Source: JAZGHN01 sp964496725 (GTDB taxonomy: Bacteria > Chloroflexota > Dehalococcoidia > Dehalococcoidales > E44-bin46). Taken from it: DNA of 8,982 nt. The notes beneath the pieces are model-generated. The model worked only from the letters and a program-made list of their open reading frames with translations, had not been told where the DNA came from and ran no database searches. The stretch lies in contig CAZCAS010000051.1 in assembly GCA_964496725.1 (NCBI GenBank), positions 1 through 8,982 on the forward strand, read 5' to 3'. Below, piece after piece: positions 1 to 6,879 of this stretch; position 1 is the stretch's first letter, and every line of letters starts with the position of its first letter. The translations under genes and the position numbers were made by a program.

Positions 1-48
1 TAGATTTTCAGGTAGGCGGAGACTAATCTTACATACGCCAACGTTCAT
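1..48 (-). CDS. DUF503 / YlxP-like protein, N-terminal fragment (runs off the left edge)
   Basis: Read on the minus strand from an ATG at 48-46, the sequence stays open to the window edge and gives 16 residues, MNVGVCKISLRLPENL. This resembles the start of the DUF503 (YlxP) family: a short first beta strand of the type VGVxxIxLxLPE, which in full-length members is followed by SLKxKR just beyond this edge. DUF503 proteins are small (about 90-100 residues) and of poorly defined function. In Bacillus subtilis ylxP lies in the nusA-infB-rbfA-truB-rpsO-pnp neighbourhood, so a position beside rpsO-pnp fits, although here the gene is divergent. A GGTG element complementary to the 16S anti-SD lies about 10 nt upstream, inside a small hairpin. 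With only 16 codons visible the identification rests on motif resemblance and context. Confidence 0.55.
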   Translation of the reverse strand, partial: MNVGVCKISLRLPENL

Positions 49-56
49 AACACATA

Positions 57-75
57 ACCACCCAGAGATGGTGGT
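57..75 (-). promoter_or_regulatory. Small hairpin over the presumed ribosome-binding site of the DUF503-like gene
   Basis: ACCACC at 57-62 and GGTGGT at 70-75 are perfect inverted repeats around a 7-base loop. In the minus-strand RNA the 3' arm (GGGTGGT, 63-57) is also the only purine/GGTG-rich stretch at a suitable distance before the ATG at 48, so folding would hide the Shine-Dalgarno element. The stem is seen directly; a regulatory role is inference. On the plus strand it lacks a following U-run, so it is a poor terminator in that direction. Confidence 0.35.
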
Positions 76-149
76 AATTTAGACAGAAAGATTATACTCA
101 GACATAATCCAAATGAAATGCCGGAAGGTAGGACATAAATACTTCGTTA

Positions 150-178
150 ACTATAATAGCTGCCGACTATCAAGTCAA
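150..178 (-). promoter_or_regulatory. Candidate leftward sigma-70-type promoter for the DUF503-like gene
   Basis: On the minus strand TTGACT (178-173) is followed after 17 bases by TATAGT (155-150). Each box differs from consensus at one position, and transcription would start near 143, leaving a leader of about 95 nt. A second possible -10, a perfect TATAAT at 96-91 on the same strand, lies closer to the gene but has no good -35 at 16-18 bases. Either could serve; no experimental signal is available. Confidence 0.45.
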
Positions 179-201
179 GCTGGAATAATATAAAGACTTG
201 A
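170..201. repeat. 7-bp inverted repeat between divergent promoters
   Basis: TCAAGTC (170-176) and GACTTGA (195-201) are perfect inverted repeats separated by 18 bases. The left arm overlaps the -35 box of the candidate leftward promoter, and the right arm ends 10 bases before the -35 box of the rightward rpsO promoter. The centre-to-centre distance of the arms is 25 bp. The position would suit a shared operator, but the arms also contain TTGA, which by itself could reflect -35-like sequence. No regulator can be named. Confidence 0.3.
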
Positions 202-211
202 CCTATATTAA

Positions 212-240
212 TTTACAGTCGTTCCCAATTATGGTATAAT
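212..240 (+). promoter_or_regulatory. Extended -10 sigma-70-type promoter of the rpsO-pnp-dap operon
   Basis: TTTACA (212-217) and a perfect TATAAT (235-240) are spaced by exactly 17 bases, and TGG directly before the -10 makes it an extended -10 element. Transcription should begin near 247, giving a leader of about 48 nt that carries AGAGGAG at 281-287. This is the strongest promoter-like sequence in the window and sits where a ribosomal-protein operon needs one. No stable leader structure typical of S15 autoregulation was evident by eye. Confidence 0.75.
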
Positions 241-294
241 CGTTCCGTTTTGATAAACAAATCTTTTGCTACTAAGGGATAGAGGAGTTATAAT

Positions 295-558
295 TTGGTC
301 AAGGAAAAAAAGCAGGATACTATAGAAAAATTCAAGCTCCGCGAAGGAGATACAGGTTCGGCGGAGGTGCAAGTCGCGCTGCTCACCGAAAGGATAAATA
401 AATTAACCGGGCACATGGCAGCCAATAAACACGATTACCATTCGCAACGCGGTTTGCTTAAACTGGTAGGACAAAGAAGAAGGCTATTATCCTACTTAAG
501 CAAACAAGATATGGAGCGTTACAACAAGCTAATTACTAAGCTTGGACTACGTAAGTAA
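295..558 (+). CDS. rpsO: 30S ribosomal protein S15
   Basis: Encodes 87 residues, close to the usual 88-89. S15 is a primary 16S rRNA-binding protein of the small-subunit platform and contributes to a bridge with the 50S subunit. Family hallmarks are GDTGSAEVQ near residues 18-26 and the long conserved helical stretch from about residue 30 to 68, including the KHDYHSQRGLL segment (45-55) and a basic GQRRRLLSYL run (59-68). The start is TTG at 295-297, supported by AGAGGAG at 281-287 with a 7-nt gap; no ATG fits the conserved N-terminus. It is the first gene after the strong promoter. pnp follows after 20 nt with no terminator between them, the same rpsO-pnp pairing found in many bacteria. S15 represses its own mRNA in several species; no specific site is seen here. 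Confidence 0.98.
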   Translation: MVKEKKQDTIEKFKLREGDTGSAEVQVALLTERINKLTGHMAANKHDYHSQRGLLKLVGQRRRLLSYLSKQDMERYNKLITKLGLRK

Positions 559-578
559 AGCCTTCAAGAGGGGAAGTA

Positions 579-2786
579 TTGTTGAAATCTCTAGTTTTTG
601 ATTGTGAGGTTGGCGGTAGGGTCCTCACCATAGAAACGGGAAAACTCGCCGAACAAGCAAATGGAGCAGTAACCGTCCGCTACGGAGACTCTGTAGTTCT
701 GGTCACGCTCTGCATCAGTGATGAACAACGAGAAGGGGGGGATTTTCTGCCCCTAACCGTCGACTACGAAGAAAGGCTGTATGCCGCTGGTAAAATTCCT
801 GGCGGCTTCATCAGGAGAGAAGGACGCCCCAGCCAAGAGGCAACCCTAGCCAGCCGTCTTACTGACCGGCCACTACGCCCGCTGTTACCTAAAACATGGC
901 GCAAGGACATTCAGCTCATTATCACTGTCCTTTCCGCTGACCAAGAAAATGACCCTAACATCCTGGCAGTGATTGGTAGCTCTACTGTCCTAGCAATGTC
1001 AGAGGTGCCGTTTGACGGCCCGGTAGGCACTGTCAACGTCGGCTATATTGACAACCAATTTATATTAAATCCAACATTAGTCCAGCTTGAAGACAGCCAG
1101 CTCGACCTCATTGTAGCCAGCACCAAAGAATCAGTAGTAATGGTAGAGGCGGGAGCCCAAGAGGTCTCAGAAGATATCGTTATCGAGGCTATCAGATTTG
1201 GACACAAGGCAAACCAAGACGTTATCAAGCTCCAAGAGCAACTCCTGCAAGCTCACGGCAAACCCAAAGTAGAAGTCCCCAACAGTGAAATCGCCCCCGA
1301 GCTGATTTCAGCCGTTTCGCCAATTGTTACTCAAGAGCTTGCCCAGGCGTTAAGTCTATCAGACAAAACGAAACGGGAAGATATACTCGACGAGCTAAAG
1401 AAGACATGCGTGGAGCAACTGGAAGAGTCATTTCCCAAAGAGGATATACTAGCCGCCTTTGACAAAAAGGTTAGAACGGAAATAAGAACCAACATACTAG
1501 AGAAAGCACAGCGCATCAATGGTCGCGGTTTAACAGAGGTCCGCCCCATAAGCTGTGAGGTAGGACTTCTACCCCGCACCCACGGTTCCGCCCTATTCAC
1601 CAGAGGACAAACACAGGTGCTAGCCATCACTACTCTAGGCTCTACCAGGAAAAGACAACAACTCGACGGCCTGGGTATAGAGGAGACTAAACGATTTATC
1701 CACCACTATAATTTCCCCCCATTCTCCAATGGCGAAGTGAAGCGCGTTGGTTCTCCCGGTCGGCGTGAAATCGGACATGGTGCCCTAGCAGAGCGAGCCC
1801 TTATACCGGTACTCCCTGAAGAAGAGGATTTCCCTTACACTATCCGTCTGGTCTCGGAAGTCCTCAGCTCCAGCGGCAGCACCTCTATGGCTAGTGTTTG
1901 TGCCTCAAGCCTCTCCCTGATGGATGCCGGCATTCCAGTAAAGAGAGCGGTAGCCGGAATAGCGATGGGCCTGGTCACCGACGAGCAGGGTAAACACACT
2001 ATCCTGACTGATATTGAGGGGATAGAGGATGCCTACGGCGATATGGACTTCAAAGTAGCCGGCACCACCGAAGGTATCACCGCCCTCCAGCTAGATACCA
2101 AGCTCAAGGGCATAAACTCAGAAATTATAAAAGAAGCAATAGTTCAAGCCCGAGATGCCCGTATGTCAATCCTGGATGTGATGAAGCAAACCATCGAATC
2201 CAGTCGAACTGAAATCAGCCCCTATGCTCCTCGAGCATACAAAATAATGGTTGAGCCTGATAAAATTGGCGCTGTAATCGGCAGCGGGGGCAAAACGATC
2301 CGGGCAATTAGCGAAGAAACTAAAGCAACTATTGATATTGACAACGATGGCTCAGTGATGATTCATGCACCCGATGAGGAAGCAGCCCGCAAAGCTATCA
2401 CCATGATTGAAAACCTAACCAAGGATGTAGAAGTTGGCGATATCTATACCGGAAAGGTAACACGTCTGCTCAACTTCGGCGCTATGGTTGAAATCCTTCC
2501 CGGCAAAGAGGGTTTGGTTCATATTAGCGAACTGGCTGGCCATAGGGTAGCCAGCGTTGGGGATGTGGTTAAAGCAGGCGATGATGTTACGGTTAAAGTA
2601 ATCGGAATCGACGAACTGGGGAGAGTAAATCTGTCCAGACGAGCCGTATTTGACAAGCCTTCTCATACGGGTGAGGCTAAGGTAGACACCACAATGGATA
2701 GGAGCCACCCCCCTAAAAAACAGCGCAATGCCCGCTATGACCGAGGTAGAAGCCCCCACAGGCACCCCTTCAATAAAAGAGGGTAA
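579..2786 (+). CDS. pnp: Polyribonucleotide nucleotidyltransferase (PNPase)
   Basis: 735 residues, the normal length for this 3'-to-5' phosphorolytic exoribonuclease, a cytoplasmic trimer in mRNA turnover that uses phosphate and releases nucleoside diphosphates. Domain order is complete: first RNase PH domain (about 10-145) with the RNA-contacting FIRREGRP loop (77-84), an alpha-helical linker region (about 150-310), second RNase PH domain (about 315-545) with the phosphate-binding SGSTS segment (432-436) and catalytic D484, D490 and K492 in EDAYGDMDFK, a KH domain with its GSGG loop at 568-571, and an S1 domain (about 617-690). The last 45 residues form a basic, low-complexity tail rich in R, K, H and P. 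The start is TTG at 579; an adjacent TTG at 582 is equally possible, since the SD GAGGGG at 568-573 serves both. dapB begins 2 nt after the stop. Confidence 0.99.
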   Translation: MLKSLVFDCEVGGRVLTIETGKLAEQANGAVTVRYGDSVVLVTLCISDEQREGGDFLPLTVDYEERLYAAGKIPGGFIRREGRPSQEATLASRLTDRPLRPLLPKTWRKDIQLIITVLSADQENDPNILAVIGSSTVLAMSEVPFDGPVGTVNVGYIDNQFILNPTLVQLEDSQLDLIVASTKESVVMVEAGAQEVSEDIVIEAIRFGHKANQDVIKLQEQLLQAHGKPKVEVPNSEIAPELISAVSPIVTQELAQALSLSDKTKREDILDELKKTCVEQLEESFPKEDILAAFDKKVRTEIRTNILEKAQRINGRGLTEVRPISCEVGLLPRTHGSALFTRGQTQVLAITTLGSTRKRQQLDGLGIEETKRFIHHYNFPPFSNGEVKRVGSPGRREIGHGALAERALIPVLPEEEDFPYTIRLVSEVLSSSGSTSMASVCASSLSLMDAGIPVKRAVAGIAMGLVTDEQGKHTILTDIEGIEDAYGDMDFKVAGTTEGITALQLDTKLKGINSEIIKEAIVQARDARMSILDVMKQTIESSRTEISPYAPRAYKIMVEPDKIGAVIGSGGKTIRAISEETKATIDIDNDGSVMIHAPDEEAARKAITMIENLTKDVEVGDIYTGKVTRLLNFGAMVEILPGKEGLVHISELAGHRVASVGDVVKAGDDVTVKVIGIDELGRVNLSRRAVFDKPSHTGEAKVDTTMDRSHPPKKQRNARYDRGRSPHRHPFNKRG

Positions 2787-2788
2787 AT

Positions 2789-3589
2789 ATGAAGCCAATA
2801 AGGGTAGTAGTTCATGGCGCCTTGGGTAAAATGGGACAACAGGTGGCCAGCACCGTCTGCCAGGAGCCTGGGATGGAGATAGTAGGCGCTGTGGACCTAA
2901 AGGCCACTGAAGAATACATGCCTCTGCCTGATGGCTCAGGCAAAGTGCCATCTTCATCCGACCTAGATCATATCCTCACCAGTTGCCAGCCTGATGTGAT
3001 GGTAGATTTCACTATTGCCCAAGCTACCATGCCCGCAATGCGCATAGCCACCAGCCGAGGTGTTAATCTGGTCATAGGAACCACTGGCCTAACCACCGAT
3101 GACATTGCTGAGATCGACCGATTATCAACAGCCCACCAGGTTGGGGCAGTAGTGGCCCCCAATTTTGCGCTGGGAGCAGTGGTAATGATGCACCTGGCTA
3201 AGATAGCAGCCAAATACTTTGACTATGCCGAAATTATAGAATTGCACCACCACCTGAAAGCTGACGCACCTTCAGGAACGGCCCTATCTACGGCCAAGGC
3301 AATGGCACAAGCCAAAGGTAAGTCATTCCAACTCCCCAAACAGAAAGAGAGCTTCCGCAGTCGCGGAGAGCAGACTGAAGGTATTACCATTCATAGTGTA
3401 CGCTTACCCGGGCTTATGGCACACCAAGAAGTAATCCTGGGGACGTCAGGACAGACACTAAGCATACGACATGATACCATCAATCGAGAATGCTACATGC
3501 CAGGTGTTATACTAGCCATCAAGAAAGTAGTTAAACGCAAAGGATTAACTTACGGTCTAGATGCTCTACTCGGTCTAAGGGAGGGATAA
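2789..3589 (+). CDS. dapB: 4-hydroxy-tetrahydrodipicolinate reductase
   Basis: 266 residues, typical of DapB, the cytoplasmic NAD(P)H-dependent reductase that converts the DapA product to tetrahydrodipicolinate in lysine and meso-DAP synthesis. The N-terminal Rossmann fold carries the GALGKMGQ loop (10-17), VIGTTG lies at 95-100, and the family signature ELHHHLKADAPSGTA spans 151-165, with H153 and K157 matching the catalytic H159/K163 pair of the E. coli enzyme. The C-terminal segment (about 235-262) is the returning Rossmann helix. The ATG start is 2 nt after the pnp stop and uses AAGAGGG inside the pnp coding end as its SD. Its TAA stop shares one base with the asd ATG (TAATG), so asd translation is probably coupled to it. 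Confidence 0.97.
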   Translation: MKPIRVVVHGALGKMGQQVASTVCQEPGMEIVGAVDLKATEEYMPLPDGSGKVPSSSDLDHILTSCQPDVMVDFTIAQATMPAMRIATSRGVNLVIGTTGLTTDDIAEIDRLSTAHQVGAVVAPNFALGAVVMMHLAKIAAKYFDYAEIIELHHHLKADAPSGTALSTAKAMAQAKGKSFQLPKQKESFRSRGEQTEGITIHSVRLPGLMAHQEVILGTSGQTLSIRHDTINRECYMPGVILAIKKVVKRKGLTYGLDALLGLREG

Positions 3590-4683
3590 TGAAGCAATAC
3601 AAAGTAGCCATTGTCGGTGCCACCGGGATGGTAGGCAAGGAATTCATAAAGGTACTGGAACAACGCGACTTCCCGGCATCTTCAATTCGGCTCCTCGCCT
3701 CAGGCCGCTCAGTTGGCAAAAAGCTACTAGTCAAAAACAAGGAAATTGATGTACAAGAGACTGTTCCTGAGTCCTTTAAAGGAATAGATATTGCTCTATT
3801 TTCCGCTGGCGCTGAGATTAGCCGCTACTTCTCACCCATAGCCGCTGAAGCAGGCGCCGTAGTTGTCGATAATAGCTCCGCATTTAGAATGGTGGATTCA
3901 GTTCCCCTGGTAGTACCTGAAATCAACCCCGAAGACATCAGTCGGCACCGGGGAATTATAGCTAACCCTAACTGCTCCACTATCCAGATGGTGGTAGCCA
4001 TTTATCCCCTGCACCAGATTAATCCCATCAAACGAATTGTCGCCGCTACCTACCAGGCAGTGTCAGGCACTGGTTCAGCAGCGGTAGATGAACTAACCAC
4101 CCAGGCTAAGCAAGTGCTGAATGGGCAGAATACTATTCCCCATGTTTACCCCCACCAAATAGCGTTTAACGTGCTGCCGGAGATAGATGTTTTCCTGGAC
4201 AACGGCTATACTAAAGAAGAGTGGAAGATGGTAGAAGAGACAAAGAAAATAATGCATGCTGATGGTATAGCTATTTCAGCAACTTGCGCCCGAGTACCGG
4301 TATTCATTGGGCACAGCATAGCAGTTAACCTAGAATTCTCTCAACCCATGTCCCCTGATGAGGCACGACGTATTCTCGCCCAAGCCCCAGGAGTCAAGGT
4401 AGTAGATGAGCCTGTTATCAGTCTTTATCCTCAGGCATGGTCAGCAGCTGGCACTGATGAGGTTTTTGTCGGGCGTATTCGGGCAGATTCCTCTAACCCC
4501 AACGGCTTAGTGATGTGGATTGTCGCTGATAACCTGCGCAAGGGAGCTGCTCTAAATACCATCCAGATCGCTGAGGAGATGATTAAAAGAGATTGGGTAC
4601 ACCCCAGGGAGGCTGAAAATGAAAGAGCTAGGGCGATTGCTGACAGCAATGGTAACCCCCTTCAACAAAAAGGGGGAGATTGA
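3589..4683 (+). CDS. asd: Aspartate-semialdehyde dehydrogenase
   Basis: 364 residues. Asd reduces beta-aspartyl phosphate to aspartate semialdehyde with NADPH, supplying lysine/DAP as well as threonine and methionine synthesis. Visible features are the N-terminal GATGMVG nucleotide loop (10-16), catalytic C129 in NPNCST, Q156 in TYQAVSG, and substrate-binding R235 with catalytic H242 in RVPVFIGHS. The conserved fold appears to end near residue 338 (RDWVHP). The remaining roughly 25 residues are a charged, low-complexity extension, of which about 21 are encoded inside the dapA start region in another frame, making the protein longer than the usual 330-345. The ATG overlaps the dapB stop by one base, with AGGGAGGG just upstream. 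No frameshift is evident in the conserved part. Confidence 0.97.
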   Translation: MKQYKVAIVGATGMVGKEFIKVLEQRDFPASSIRLLASGRSVGKKLLVKNKEIDVQETVPESFKGIDIALFSAGAEISRYFSPIAAEAGAVVVDNSSAFRMVDSVPLVVPEINPEDISRHRGIIANPNCSTIQMVVAIYPLHQINPIKRIVAATYQAVSGTGSAAVDELTTQAKQVLNGQNTIPHVYPHQIAFNVLPEIDVFLDNGYTKEEWKMVEETKKIMHADGIAISATCARVPVFIGHSIAVNLEFSQPMSPDEARRILAQAPGVKVVDEPVISLYPQAWSAAGTDEVFVGRIRADSSNPNGLVMWIVADNLRKGAALNTIQIAEEMIKRDWVHPREAENERARAIADSNGNPLQQKGGD

Positions 4684-5509
4684 CTATGAACAGGCTAAGA
4701 AACTAACCTCAGCCTTACTTGCCTCAGGAAGCGATGGGGTAGTGGTGGCAGCCACCACCGGCGAGTCCCCCACCATCACTTGGGAAGAGGAGTTCCGCCT
4801 ATTCACCGAGGTAAAATCAGCAATAGGCAGAAAGGGAACGTTAATAGCCTACACCGGCAGCAATAGTACTGCGGAAGCCATAGAGGCAACAAAAGAGGCT
4901 GAGCGGATTGGGGTTGATGCCTGCCTTTTAGTGGTCCCCTACTATAACAAACCCAGCCAAGAGGGTTTATACCAGCACTTCAAGGCTATTGCTCAAGAAA
5001 CCAGTCTGCCCTGTATCCTCTATAATGTGCCGTCTCGCACCGTGGTTAGTCTATCCGCCGAAACCGCTATCAAACTAAGCCACATTGATAATATTATTGG
5101 GGTAAAGGAAGCCAGCGGTAATCTAGATGCGATTTCTAAGATTATCAGCAATGCCAAGAGGGGGTTCCTAGTCTGGAGCGGGAATGATAGCGACACTCTG
5201 CCCATCCTAACCCTGGGTGGCTACGGGGTCATCAGTGTCGCTTCACACCTTGTTGGCAGCCAGATAAAGCAAATGATTGACGCCTTCATCAATGGCAAGG
5301 CAGCCGAGGCGGCTAAAATACACCACCACCTTCTCCCCCTGATTAACGCCCTATTTATGGTCTCCAACCCTGTTCCCCTCAAATATGCCCTTAACCACAT
5401 CGGCTTCAATGTAGGCAAGCTACGACTACCTCTTGTCGAGCTTGATGAAAAATCAGCAGCGGTCATCAAAGACGTCCTGAAAAATTATAAGACCGACCTG
5501 CCGATATAA
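4619..5509 (+). CDS. dapA: 4-hydroxy-tetrahydrodipicolinate synthase
   Basis: 296 residues, the usual size of this (beta/alpha)8-barrel class I aldolase that condenses pyruvate with aspartate semialdehyde. The Schiff-base lysine is K163 in GVKEASG. Y135 and R140 lie in YNVPSR, T46/T47 in ATTGES (the first position is Ala where many members have Gly), and Y109 in VPYYNKP. The ATG at 4619 is well supported: AGGGAGG at 4606-4612 gives a 6-nt gap, and the protein begins with the family-typical LxTAMVTPF strand at residues 8-15. It therefore starts 65 nt before the asd stop, in the +1 frame relative to asd. Its substrate comes from Asd and its product goes to DapB, so the three adjacent genes are consecutive steps. 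It is the last gene of the plus-strand operon. Confidence 0.97.
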   Translation: MKELGRLLTAMVTPFNKKGEIDYEQAKKLTSALLASGSDGVVVAATTGESPTITWEEEFRLFTEVKSAIGRKGTLIAYTGSNSTAEAIEATKEAERIGVDACLLVVPYYNKPSQEGLYQHFKAIAQETSLPCILYNVPSRTVVSLSAETAIKLSHIDNIIGVKEASGNLDAISKIISNAKRGFLVWSGNDSDTLPILTLGGYGVISVASHLVGSQIKQMIDAFINGKAAEAAKIHHHLLPLINALFMVSNPVPLKYALNHIGFNVGKLRLPLVELDEKSAAVIKDVLKNYKTDLPI

Positions 5510-5514
5510 GGAAA

Positions 5515-5557
5515 ACCCATCCTAATAGATATCAAGCACGCTAAAAGATGGGTGCTT
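5515..5557. terminator. Weak, possibly bidirectional terminator hairpins between convergent dapA and purA
   Basis: ACCCATC (5515-5521) pairs perfectly with GATGGGT (5547-5553) around a 25-base loop. Read on the minus strand, the stem is followed by T-rich sequence (GGGTTTTCC), as expected for purA transcript ends. A second stem, AAGCAC (5534-5539) with GTGCTT (5552-5557), overlaps the first and cannot form at the same time. On the plus strand only GCTTTG follows, so termination of the dapA transcript there would be inefficient. The purA stop codon (5541-5543) lies inside the structure. The repeats are seen directly; terminator function is inferred. Confidence 0.4.
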
Positions 5558-6824
5558 TGTGGATGGTCTGCCCTCGCTCTGGCCCTATAGAGATGACATT
5601 GACCGGGCAGGAGCTAAGCTCTTCCAGCCTAGAGACATATTTTTGAGCCTCCACAGGCAACTGCTCATAGTCCAGAATATGGCTGATAGGACATTGCCAG
5701 CCGGGTAGTTCCTCATAGACAGGCTGGCACTTTTCCAGAGTAGCTATGTCACCCGGAAAATAATCAATGGTCTCCCCATCCAGTTTATAGCCCACGCATA
5801 TCTTCAAACGGGGAAGGATGCCGAGGACATCAAGGCGGGTAAATGCTGCCCCGGTAAAGCCATTAACCCGAGTGCTAAAACGAGCAGCAACAGCATCAAA
5901 CCAGCCACAGCGGCGAGGTCGGCCGGTAGTAGTACCATATTCATGAGCATGCTCCCGAATTAAATCGCCGGTTTCATCCTGCAGTTCGGTAGGCATCGGG
6001 CCACTGCCAACCCTGGTGCAGTAAGCCTTAAACACACCAAGAACACGACTAATCCTAGTCGGGCCTAAGCCAGCACCGATACAGCCTCCCCCTGCCAGTG
6101 GCGAGGATGAGGTAGTGTAGGGATAGGTGCCAAAGTCAAGGTCGAGCAATGCCCCTTGAGCTCCCTCCAACAACACCATCTCATCCCTATCCAGCGCGCT
6201 CTCCAACATTGCTGTCGTCTCCCGAATATGGGGAGCCAAACGCTCCCCATACTGGCAATATCGACTATATATCTCATCCAGCGACAGCGGGGTAGTATCA
6301 TAAACTTTGGCCAGCATGATGTTCTTGTACTCAAGGATAAAGCGAAGTCGCTCCAAGAATGCATCTTTATCTAAAAGGTCGCCGATTCTGATGCCAAGCC
6401 TGGATGTTTTGTCAGCATAGGCAGGGCCTATCCCCTTACGAGTTGTCCCTATCGCCTTTCCACCCCGCAATTCCTCCTCCAGACCATCAAGAAGGACGTG
6501 ATAAGGCATAATCAAGTGAGCCCGGTCACTGATAGACAGCCTAGTAGTATCTACACCCCGCTGATTAAGCTCGTCTATCTCACTAATCAGCACCCCAGGA
6601 TTAATCACAACCCCATTACCAATAATGGGAACAACATTGGGATAAAAGATACCTGAAGGGATAAGGTGCAATCTGAACTCACCGTGGGGATTAATTACGG
6701 TATGTCCGGCGTTATCACCACCAGAAAAACGCACCACCATTCCCGCTTTTTCAGCAAGGAGGTCGACTATCTTGCCCTTCCCCTCATCCCCCCACTGAGC
6801 TCCGAGTACAGCAATAGCTGGCAT
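5541..6824 (-). CDS. purA: Adenylosuccinate synthetase
   Basis: 427 residues, the standard bacterial length. PurA catalyses the GTP-dependent joining of IMP and aspartate to adenylosuccinate, the committed step to AMP, in the cytoplasm. Signatures are QWGDEGKGK (11-19) with catalytic D13, GHTV with H41, GTTRKGIGPAY (126-136), GAQG (221-224), the GTYPYTTSS segment (232-240), and TTTGRPRRCGW (298-308) at the IMP/aspartate loop. The ATG at 6824 has AGGGG at 6835-6831 with a 6-nt gap. It lies 55 bp after the phosphatidyltransferase gene on the same strand, so it may be the last gene of that operon or have its own promoter. It converges on dapA with a 31-bp gap. Nothing in the protein looks defective. 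Confidence 0.98.
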   Translation of the reverse strand: MPAIAVLGAQWGDEGKGKIVDLLAEKAGMVVRFSGGDNAGHTVINPHGEFRLHLIPSGIFYPNVVPIIGNGVVINPGVLISEIDELNQRGVDTTRLSISDRAHLIMPYHVLLDGLEEELRGGKAIGTTRKGIGPAYADKTSRLGIRIGDLLDKDAFLERLRFILEYKNIMLAKVYDTTPLSLDEIYSRYCQYGERLAPHIRETTAMLESALDRDEMVLLEGAQGALLDLDFGTYPYTTSSSPLAGGGCIGAGLGPTRISRVLGVFKAYCTRVGSGPMPTELQDETGDLIREHAHEYGTTTGRPRRCGWFDAVAARFSTRVNGFTGAAFTRLDVLGILPRLKICVGYKLDGETIDYFPGDIATLEKCQPVYEELPGWQCPISHILDYEQLPVEAQKYVSRLEELSSCPVNVISIGPERGQTIHKAPIF

Positions 6825-6879
6825 TATTTTCCCCTACTTTTATACCATATTTAGCACCAGAGATAAAGGCGATTTAGGG

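Noticed and set aside
152..157. Plus-strand TATAAT as an additional rpsO promoter
   Set aside because: No acceptable -35 box is found 16-18 bases upstream, and the 212-240 promoter is far better.
198..203. TTGACC as the -35 box for the rpsO promoter
   Set aside because: The distance to the TATAAT at 235 is 31 bases, much too long; TTTACA at 212-217 has the correct 17-base spacing.
76..294. tRNA or structured riboswitch in the left intergenic region
   Set aside because: No T-arm GGTTCGA-type sequence, cloverleaf pairing or recognisable riboswitch core was seen; only promoter elements and short inverted repeats.
2415..2957. 180-codon minus-strand open frame across the pnp end and dapB start
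   Set aside because: It lies antisense to clearly conserved pnp KH/S1 and dapB coding sequence and resembles no known family; it is a shadow frame.
4649..4651. Later ATG (Met11) as the dapA start, reducing the overlap with asd
   Set aside because: It would remove the first strand residues common in DapA and has no SD at the right distance, whereas the 4619 ATG has AGGGAGG 6 nt upstream; an overlap of 35 nt would remain anyway.
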